A stretch of 38,345 bases of DNA from Chara braunii (Eukaryota; Streptophyta; Charophyceae; Charales; Characeae). How positions within the stretch are numbered: position 1 is the stretch's first letter; every line of letters begins with the position of its first letter. Of this stretch, positions 30,726-38,345 are shown in pieces. The notes under the pieces were generated by a model. That model was given only the letters and a program-made list of their open reading frames with translations, did no database searches and was not told the origin of the DNA. The translations under genes and the position numbers were made by a program. The stretch covers positions 5,218,620 through 5,256,964 of the forward strand of contig BFEA01000010.1 in assembly GCA_003427395.1 (NCBI GenBank). Direction: 5' to 3'.

Positions 30726-31614
30726 GGTCCCCATAAGTTTGGGGAGACCCAGTGCTGTGTTTATTTTGGATTGCTTGGAGCATCAGGCCATTCCATAAGT
30801 TTGGGTGGTCTGATTGCTTTGGAGGCAGGGAAGTCCCCATAAGTTTGAGGAGACCCAGTGCTATGAAATTGCTTTGAGAATCAGACCATTCTGTAAGTTT
30901 AGGTCGTCTGGTTGCTCTGACTTGTGAGGGCTAATTGTGCTTGACTTTTTCAGGGGCCAAGTGCATTCTGTAAGCTCAGGTGCCTTGGTTGCCTTGTTTA
31001 TTTTGGGGTTTTCTTTGTTTGTTTGGTTCTGAATGAGGAGGTCTGATCCATTCTATAAGTTTAGGTGGCTCAGCCTCTTCCTGCTTTTATTCTGCGGGGG
31101 TAAATTAGACAGAGGTCTGACCATTCTATAAGTTTAGGTGGTCTTGCCCAATGCCTCGCACAAGTTGAATCAAAGAGGAACGAATTAGGCAAAGAGTCAG
31201 ACTGTTTTGTAAGTTCAGGTGGTCTGACCCAATGCCTCGCACATGCTGGAACCCAAAGGTTATAAATTGGCTATATTTTATTACTAGCTTATTTAAGAAC
31301 AGGTTAGTTAGACTATTCTATAAGTTTAGGTGGTCTGACTATAGCTTATCACTATCTTAAAACAGTATAACTAAGAGTATAATTGAGGGTAACTTGGACC
31401 GACTGAGCATTGTTTCTAAGACGAATGACCCAGTCCTACGCCTGCTTTGAAGATTAACTTCAGAGAGATATATACAACCTGGCTATTAAACAAGTTCAGA
31501 GCGACTAGAATGGCCTAGTCATATGCCCAAAAAAGAGAGAAGTAGTTGTGCCATTTGTTCTGTGTATACTCAATGACTAAGTTAGGCATGTCCCATAAGT
31601 TTGGGTGGCCAGAC
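30726..31614. repeat. Array of ten hairpins with a conserved TAAGTTT loop
   Basis: Ten copies of a ~25-bp core (ATTCTATAAGTTTAGG and variants) occur near 30737, 30796, 30841, 30893, 30970, 31056, 31130, 31210, 31321 and 31596. The core is flanked by arms that differ between copies but mostly stay complementary. The best are 30782-30790/30806-30814 (9 pairs, one G:T), 30879-30886/30906-30913 (8 pairs, one wobble), 30957-30965/31081-free copy at 30981-30988 (8 pairs, one bulge), 31196-31202/31222-31228 (7 perfect) and 31305-31315/31331-31341 (11 pairs, two wobbles). No open frame spans the array. Function unknown. Confidence 0.85.
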
Positions 31615-31924
31615 TTTACGCCTTATGTAAGCTGGGTATAAAGGGTTAAATCATTGAAAGACTATAAACTATTGTCTGTTAAGTTGACTTGGGGATGGTG
31701 AGAGTACTTACCTTTGTGGTTTGACCTGCATGTGACTGAGTGAGACCATTACTTAGTTTGAGTTTCAGTTTGATAGGTAGTTGCTTTAGTTGTTGGCCAC
31801 GTGTTAGAGCCATATAAGTTAGGTTCAATTCCTGCATTTTTTGAGCTAAGTTTATTTTACTTAGATCAAATTCTGCATTTTCTGGGATCTTTTATTATAC
31901 TTGGTCTTGTATAAATCTTGGTAA

Positions 31925-32440
31925 GTCACTTTCTCTACGGGAAGCGCTGCCGAAATTTCTATAAAACCAAGGAGTTAGTCAGATTTTGACTTTTCAAAGT
32001 TCAGTTCGTCTGACTTTTATATACGACTTAGTAAAAATATGAAAAATCCCCTTTTCTAAAATGAGTGTTGCCAATTTTTTTTCTAAATCAGAGAGTTAGA
32101 CAAAATTGGACCTTGAAAAGTTAAAATTCTGAACTTAACTTTGTGTAAATCTTGGACTAGCACTTTCCCTACGGGAAGCACTGCCAAAATTTATGCAAAT
32201 CTAAGAAGTTAGTCAAATTTTGGCTTTCCAAAAGTTCAATTTGTCTAAATTTTATATACAACTTAGTAAAAATCTGAAAAGTTTCCTTTTCTAAAGGGAG
32301 TGCTGTCTAAATTTTTGCTAATTCAGGGAGTTAGACAAAATATTAACCTGGAAAGTCAAAGACTATTTCTGTTCTCATATTCGAGCTGATATAAATTTTG
32401 AAAAGACACTTTTCCTACGGGAAGCGCTGCCGAAATTTTC
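31925..32440. repeat. ~118-bp tandem units in alternating A-B-A-B-A order
   Basis: Type A units ('ctacgggaag' then 'cgctgccgaaatt') start near 31933, 32167 and 32413. Type B units ('ttttctaaa', 'gagtg', 'ttgcc' or 'ctgtc') lie between them near 32051 and 32285. So the higher-order period is about 235-240 bp. Each unit begins with a small hairpin: TTCCC-TAC-GGGAA in A, CCTTT-TCT-AAAGG in B. 'Gttagtca/gttagaca' recurs after each. Related to the block at 25.16-25.52 kb. Confidence 0.85.
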
Positions 32441-32449
32441 TTAGTTTAG

Positions 32450-33130
32450 AGGAGTTATATTATATTTTGACAGGTGATAATTCTGAAAAATCCACTCTGT
32501 ATAAATATGATTCTGTCAAGGTCTACCTTTCTTTTGGCACCTGCTTAGAGGTAGGCTTAGGCTTAGTTAATGAGGACGATTTGAGTGAGATCGTGACATG
32601 GCAACTATTTTCCCATGACTTATAAATTTAGGCTGGGGAATTGACCTGTCATGTGCTACAGGTCCTCCTGATCGATTGGTTCAAAATTTGGACTAGATTC
32701 AGCTTGATCCTATAATGATCACCTTCTGTTATCACTGATAACAAGTCGGTTGCCGATTCGTTGGTTTATGACTCAACCCCAATTCATCCTCAATACTCAA
32801 CCTAAAAAGGCTTTAGCCCTGATGATTTTTATTGTTTTATTAATATTTCACCCGGACTTTTATTGAATGGTCATTTAACAAAGGTACAGGGTATTTAATT
32901 ATGATTGGTTGGACAGGAGGCTCGCTTGCATGGCTAAAGCGAGGGGTATGAGTGTACAGGTGGGTTGAGGTTGACTCCGTGTAGTGCATGGACCTTTGTT
33001 TGACTCTTTGATATGATTGCAGGTATGTATTGTAGCTCAGATTTGGATTTGACTGCCTGCGATCACAAACATATATATGGCTGTGAGGAGTCTCACTGTG
33101 ATTGAGAGAAGTGATCGTCACATACTTATT
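32450..33130. other. Gene-less interval
   Basis: AT-rich non-coding sequence. One degenerate 'ttataaatttaggctgggg' near 32619 may be a stray relative of the hairpin-array core. No gene found. Confidence 0.5.
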
Positions 33131-33135
33131 CCCCA

Positions 33136-33266
<131 letters not shown>

Positions 33267-33520
33267 CATGTATACCTATGTTGGGTGTTCGCGTGGCCTG
33301 AGTGGGCTCATGCCTAGAAGAGTTAAATAGAGGTTAGGGTCGAGAAGAGAAAGAAAACCCTATTTTATGGTTGAATATTTTTTTTTAAGATTCTAAGTCG
33401 GACGTTGGTTCTGGGCCGAGATTCGAGCTCCTTGTCCAGGACGTCCCAAGCCCTAGACTCTGCGTGGAAGGAATTACCCCTTGGGCATAGCCTATTTGCC
33501 TTGCCTATCAAAACACTCGG

Positions 33521-33600
33521 GCCAAAGGTCGGAGGTCTTTGGCGACCACACGGCTATTCCTTCAGCCGTGCAATGTCGTGAGGGAGTAGACCCTCACGAC
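33521..33600. repeat. Three adjacent perfect hairpins in 80 bp
   Basis: GCCAAAG/CTTTGGC (33521-33527 with 33537-33543), CACGGCT/AGCCGTG (33549-33555 with 33564-33570), and GTCGTGAGGG/CCCTCACGAC (33575-33584 with 33591-33600, 10 bp with a 6-base loop). All pairs are perfect Watson-Crick. No gene overlaps. Confidence 0.93.
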
Positions 33601-34510
33601 GAAACTTCGAGTCTGACACATGAGCGTCATAAGTGGTACTTGGATCCACGAAGGACCGCTTGATTATGGGCACTACATAGTACGACGTCATTGCGACTGC
33701 TTGCATATGCATGCATTGCTCGTCGATATGAGAAAGCCCTGCATCCGCGCGGTTTTATGCTAAGTCTCGCGCGCGTCGCCTATCTGATTTCCACGTCAGA
33801 AAATTATGGGATGGCTACTAAGGGACTAGGAGTGTCATCGTGTTGTTTGTTTAGTGTCGCTCTGTGTAGGTATATGTACTTGCGTGCGTGTGTGTGTTTT
33901 ATTTTTATGTTCTCTATAGTGGCATGCGCGTGGCGTGTGAGATGCGTCCTAGTCGACCGACGATGGATTGCGTTTGGGACTTGAGGGTCGAGGCCCCCCC
34001 AAGATGCCGGTTCGCGTGCGGGTTCGATAGAGGCATAATTACCCCCTATGCTACAGTGAACGAGAAACGCCCTCGGCTAGTCCACCTCTGCGATCGTAGC
34101 TGATCAGCTTTCGTACTGTGGACTGGCAGCTCGGAGGGGATACGCCCACCAAAGGGAGGTGACAACTCCCGTAAGGTGGAGGTAAGTCGTGCCTCGCGTA
34201 GGCCCTATCCTGTCGTAGGGGATCGCGAGAGGTATAGCTGGCGCACTCGTGCACAGCGGCTTGCTGAAGCTCCATAATGTATTCACGATGAGGATTAAAG
34301 ACCGACTCCTGCGTGACGCGGTCGGGAGGGTCCCGCGCTGCTCCGTGCGGTGCCGGACCGATGTGCCCACCCCCGGACCCCCACCGGGGCCCCGGGGACG
34401 GGGCTCGACAACGCTGCCCGTGGCAACAACGTATGTGGCGATTGAGAACACCGTGGCAATTTTTGGGAATGCTAGCACTGTTCAATTGTTCGGTATCGGC
34501 AGTCGAGATC
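33601..34510. other. Gene-less interval upstream of the Helitron coding region
   Basis: Mixed-composition DNA with no recognised protein or RNA. A long antisense frame (34590-34051) crosses the GC-rich part at 34.3-34.4 kb but shows no domain. The Helitron 5' end (a TC terminus after A) should lie in or before this interval; I could not identify it. Confidence 0.5.
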
Positions 34511-34512
34511 CG

Positions 34513-36655
34513 TGTAAGCATTGCGGTGCTAAATTGTGGCATCATGATGAAAAATGCACAAAAATGTGTTGTCGAAAAGGTACAAAACATTGTCCTTTAT
34601 GAGAATGGTCTTATGAAGGCTTCTCGGAGCATGAGATTCTTTTCCTTTGGACGTCCCAAACTTTCGACGGTCGATTCCTTCGAAACAATGCGAGGATAAT
34701 TAATAATAGTTTATCCCTTGCATCCTCGCGGTTGAAGCAACCAAGCGATGGTGTTCGAGGATTCCAGGGTCAACTTCAGGCTCAAGGTCCAATCTTTCAT
34801 CGTGTCGATGCACTGGTTGTGAGGGGAGGGGAACGTCCTCAGTTTGCGCAACTATACTTGTACGATCCTCAATGTTTGGACCATGCGATTGATCAAAGGG
34901 TAGATTTCCTTAACTTACCTGCACGTACATCCGATGTCGAACTTGATCGAACGAAACACATATTGAGAAAGTTTCACGAATTGCTACAACAATGTAACAA
35001 TTACGTGAAGGACTTTATGACGGTTGCTGACATTTCACCAGAAGCGTTGAACGGGAGGAAATTGGTCATAAATTCGGATATCATGCTTGACGAGGAACAT
35101 GCAAGGCGTTATAACCATTCTATGGGCCTGCATGAGGTGTGTGTTCTCATGGTCAATGAACTCCTTCCTTGTGAGCTCGAGATTCGTTTGCGTGCTCCTC
35201 TTCCGGGTGAGAGGCAGACAGTTGTGGTTCCGGAATGTTCTCGAGCGTACGATTGTTTAAGGTTTGTCTTACTTTTCCCGGAGGAAATTGATAGTTGGTA
35301 TGTCTGATGTATATCGAAAGCTGGATGGCCGTCATGACTTAGTGCCAAGGAGTACTATACATTTCACCTTCACGAACACGATGGAGAAAGACCTCGCCTC
35401 CTTTATGCAGCACGTCTCTTCCACGAATTTTGTTGCATGGCGTATGCTAAAGTTGAATCCCTTCGTTTAAAATGAGTGAAATTCTACCAAAATGAATTGT
35501 GGTCGGAGTATTATCAGGATTTACGAGATGCTGTACAACAAAATCAACATGGTGAGGGTGTTGGGACAAAAGTGGTTTTACCATCAACGTTCACTGGGGG
35601 GGGGGCGATATATGACTGAAAGATATCAGGACAACATGACAATTATGAGGTGATTCGAAAAACCGGATTTTTTCATCACTATGACGTGTAACACTAGCTG
35701 GTCGGAGATCAAACAAGCCCTGTTGTCAGGTCAATGTCTTAACAATAAGCTCGATCTTCTTTCGCAAGTCTTCAAACGTTATCTTGCACAACTGATTGAT
35801 GAGACAAAGAACAAAGAGATCTTTGGTAGGGTGACTGGTATGTTGTATGCGGTGGAGTTTAAAACAAGGGGTCTACCACACACATATATATTGGTTATCC
35901 TTCATCCGGATGATAAAATTCAGGATATGGATGATGTTGACAATGTGGTGTGTGCCGAGATTCCACTGGAAGGGGAATTGCGAGAAAGGGTAGCCAAGTT
36001 CATGTTTCACGGGATTTGCGGTGTGGAGAAACGCGACGCTTCGTGTACGGAGAACAGGGAATGCACAAAAGGGTTTCCGAAAGACTTCATTTCAACAACA
36101 ACATTCAAACACAAACAAACGTACCCTTCGTATAGGAGAAGGAAACCAAGTGACAGTGGTTTTACGATTGTTCAAAATGATATCGTTTACAACAATCGAC
36201 ATGTGGTTCCGTATAACTCGTAGTTGCTAATGAGGTTTAATTGCCACTCGAATGTTGAATATTTTGCTAACATCAAGGCGTGCAAGTACGTGTACAAAGG
36301 GTGTGATCGTGCTATGGTTTGTGAGAAAGATCGTAATGCGCCCATCGATGAAGTCAAATTGTATCAAGATATGCATGTTGTAGGTGCATGTGAAGCATGC
36401 TGGCGTCTATTTGAGTTCGACGTTGTGGAACAATGGCCCGCCGTCGAAAGATTGTCCGTGCGCCTCGAAAACATGCAAAAAGTGCAATTCAAACCTGACA
36501 CTGAGCATGGCGTTGTTTCGAATGGGCCCCCGAAAATAAAATTGACGGCATGGATGAAACACAATTCTTTCAATGAACGTGTTCCTGAAGAGGAACTTCC
36601 TCTACACGTAGAAATAGTTAACACTCATGTATGGGATAACAAACATAAGAAGTGA
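34513..36655 (+). pseudogene. Helitron Rep (HUH) region, broken
   Basis: Helitrons move by rolling-circle replication with a fused Rep-helicase protein. A Cys/His-rich finger (CKHCGAKLWHHDEKC...) is encoded from 34513. After a frameshift the frame reaching 35307 has 'GFQGQLQAQGPIFHRVDAL', 'QFAQLYLYDP' and 'YDCLRFVLLFPEEIDSWYV', typical of Helitron N-termini. 'LWSEYYQDLRDAVQQ' and 'VVLPSTFTGG' follow near 35490-35600, next to a G10 run. The Rep block is in 35681-36223: 'ITMTCNTSW', 'FKTRGLPHTYILVIL', 'FMFHGICG'. The HUH motif, usually H-x-H, reads HTY (35879-35887), so a metal-binding His is lost. A TAG at 36221-36223 is followed by 'NIKACKYVYKGCDRA', where one of the paired tyrosines of the usual KYLxKYVYKG is missing. 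Confidence 0.9.
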
Positions 36656-37105
36656 AACCGAAGAAAGCGTGATCTTCACGGTGGTCCCTTCAAAAAGATA
36701 TCTTGGTTGCATCACGTGAGGATCACGGAAGGGGAAGGATTCTATCAGCGTGTGTTACTAAACCATGAACATTCTCGTGGGATGCGCTCTTTTGCCAAAA
36801 TTCGTACGGTGGAAGGAGTCGAATATGATTTTTTCCAATTTGCGTGTCTTCGATTGACTTTTTTGCAAATAGACGGTGCATACTATCAATGCATAGACAC
36901 AGTCTCGGCGCATTACATGCCTGAAAAAGTTCTTAAAATATTTGTTATGCTTCTTTCGTTTGGTTCAGTGAACGATCCGGTTCGTTTTTTTAAACAACAT
37001 TGGAATAAACTGTGTGATGATTTTCAGTATCTCGCATATAATAAAATTGTTCCCCAAAACATTTTGCAATCATTAGTGTTATTTCATCTTGATCATATTT
37101 TATAA
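36656..37105 (+). pseudogene. Helitron linker between Rep and helicase
   Basis: A frame starting at 36707, open through 37105, has 'GEGFYQRVLLNHEHSRGMRS', 'FAKIRTVEGVEYDFFQFACL', 'RFFKQHWNKLCDDFQY', matching the conserved 'GE.YYLR.LL...G..SF..LRTV' stretch of plant Helitron proteins. It continues the Rep pseudogene after a TGA at about 36653-36655 and another register change. It ends at a TAA before the helicase. Confidence 0.85.
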
Positions 37106-37625
37106 GAGTCTGGAAAAAACATCCGTCAGTTTTGCCTTTATTATCCAACAACCGATGGCGAAACAATTGTTGAGAACATAACCAGACATTACGAGAACAG
37201 AACGGTATCCTCAATTCTAAACGACGAGTTGTTGTATGATCCGATTCAAATGCAACGCATATATAACTTCAGTTTTCGACGTCTTCGTCCACGTCTACGA
37301 GTGTTTGTGGAAAGAGTCGTTCGGGCTGTGCAAGAGAAAAAACCGTTGTGTACTTTTGTCGATGCACCGGCTGGAACAGGAAATACCTTTTGCATTGAAA
37401 TGATTTTGGTGGGCATCAAGTCCCTTCTGCCATTGCGCTGGCCTTCGTGTCCAGTGGCATATCGACGACTCTTTTGACGGGGGGCAGAACGTTTCACTCA
37501 CGATTTCGCGCACCTTTGCAACGTGATAACACATGTCCCTTCTTGATTCTGAAACAAAGTGATCTTGCAAACTTTATCTGTCGTGCCGACTTGATTGTTT
37601 GGGACGAGGCTTTGATGAGCAAGGT
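37106..37625 (+). pseudogene. Helitron Pif1-like helicase, 5' part, truncated
   Basis: The frame 37229-37477 has 'FVDAPAGTGNTFCIEMIL'. This is the Walker A loop (usually GPGGTGKT) with the ATP-binding Lys replaced by Asn. A frameshift near 37450 leads to 'SSGISTTLLTGGRTFHSRF' and, at about 37590-37620, 'LIVWDEALMSK', the Walker B block with DE kept. Similarity ends abruptly at about 37625, where 'tgtcacagccccggcccc' begins, so about two thirds of the helicase is missing. Order and strand agree with the Rep region upstream. Confidence 0.88.
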
Positions 37626-37627
37626 TG

Positions 37628-38249
37628 TCACAGCCCCGGCCCCGGGGGTCCGGTGCGGTGGTCCCCTAACCCCGGCCCGGGAGGGGCAGAAAAAAAAAAA
37701 AAAAAAAAAAAAAAAATACTGGGGGGTGAGCAGCAGAAGCCTGCACCCCTTGGGCCTAACTGCAAAAATGCAGTTTTGGGCCCACCTCGGAACCCCCCCA
37801 AGGGCTACACCCTCCCCTGGTGAGCCCAGGGCAGCGAAACACCCGCGGACGCGTCCGCGGGGTCGAGCTCGGATTGCGGACCCAAATGGGTCCGCATCCG
37901 CGGCCTACCTGGTCCGCACCGCGGACCCGATTTTACACGAATTTTCCTGAATTAAATAATACGTAAAAAACAAATACAAAAATATATGTGGTTGTAGGGA
38001 ATTTTAAGGCCTACAACTCCATATTTTTTGTTTTTGAATCCGACTTTGTTTACGATTTAAAAAAAATCAAAAACGAAATTGGATTTAAAAAAAATTATAA
38101 AAAAAATATAAAAAAAAGCAGGAATTTTTTTTGGTCATTTTTTATCATGAGATATATGGTCCGTGAGTTTACCTGTATTTTTTAAAAAATGAAGTATGAG
38201 GTATTTTGAAAAAATGAAGATGCAAAAAAAATAAAAAATAAAAAAAAGG

Positions 38250-38284
<35 letters not shown>

Positions 38285-38345
38285 CGTGGTGGGGGAGGAG
38301 TCGCCCCACCTCCCCGCCACCGACCACGTGCACACACATACACAC
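37628..38345. repeat. Palindrome cluster, LTR-like, truncating the Helitron
   Basis: It begins TGTCACAGCCCCGG and contains an A28 run (37690-37717). Perfect palindromes follow: AACTGCA/TGCAGTT with outer GGGCC/GGCCC (37752-37783), CCCTGG/CCAGGG (37815-37831), a gapless 20-bp palindrome CCCGCGGACGCGTCCGCGGG (37842-37861), CGGA+TGCGGACCC/GGGTCCGCA+TCCG (37870-37900) and GGTCCGC/GCGGACC (37911-37927). The rest is AT-rich. It could be the start of an LTR inserted into the helicase, but the other end lies outside the window. Confidence 0.6.
38250..38284. repeat. (TTGA)n microsatellite
   Basis: About eight to nine TTGA/GATT tetranucleotide units near the right edge of the window. Confidence 0.96.

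Noticed and set aside
30726-31614. CRISPR-like array
   Set aside because: Spacing is irregular (45-275 bp), cores vary, and arms pair within each copy. The setting is a eukaryotic repeat region with no cas genes.
34051-34590. 179-codon minus-strand frame
   Set aside because: No domain, and its end overlaps the plus-strand Helitron zinc-finger region; it also crosses very GC-rich DNA.
37690-37717. A28 run as a LINE or SINE poly-A tail
   Set aside because: It lies inside GC-rich sequence that continues on both sides in the same style, and no LINE or SINE body precedes it.

Overview
The window reads as repeat-dense nuclear DNA of a eukaryote, most likely a land plant with a large, transposon-rich genome. 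The evidence is plant-type LINE ORF1 proteins with a CCHC knuckle, Ty3/gypsy elements, primer-binding sites matching plant initiator tRNA-Met, a Helitron Rep/helicase, long CT, GAA, TTC, ATT and AT microsatellites, and scattered single N bases. I cannot name the species. I see no intact host gene. Every protein-coding segment I recognise is a broken transposable-element gene.

Layout. 0-4.3 kb: a 91-bp tandem repeat, a purine tract, then gene-less DNA unusually rich in short perfect hairpins, with two diverged copies of one segment and a 26-bp minisatellite. 4.3-7.0 kb: minus-strand LINE ORF1 pseudogene and its G-rich leader. 7.2-9.4 kb: a 320-bp tandem duplication, ~60-bp subrepeats, a hammerhead-ribozyme-like motif, and TTC and CATACCC tracts. 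9.9-15.7 kb: a second, longer LINE on the minus strand (ORF1, endonuclease, reverse transcriptase), all frames broken. 15.7-18.3 kb: no gene. 18.3-22.4 kb: a minus-strand Ty3/gypsy pol (protease, RT, RNase H, integrase) with an internal deletion and a ~1.3-kb insert that carries a second, damaged hammerhead-like motif. 22.4-24.3 kb: two tandem LTR-PBS units, each with an antisense tRNA-like segment. 24.3-29.2 kb: leader-like DNA and a plus-strand Ty3/gypsy gag-protease-RT remnant. 29.2-34.5 kb: gene-less DNA with an array of ten hairpins sharing a conserved loop, an alternating ~118-bp array and a long AT microsatellite. 34.5-37.6 kb: a Helitron Rep/helicase pseudogene, cut off inside the helicase. 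37.6-38.3 kb: a palindrome cluster and simple repeats.

The genes do not work together as a pathway; they are layers of nested, decayed mobile elements. Two things look unusual. First, several non-coding blocks hold short palindromes whose arms differ from copy to copy yet stay complementary, most clearly at 30.73-31.61 kb. Second, two minimal type-I hammerhead-like motifs of the kind known from Penelope-like elements occur with no Penelope reverse transcriptase in view. All domain calls come from reading motifs by eye; no database search was run.
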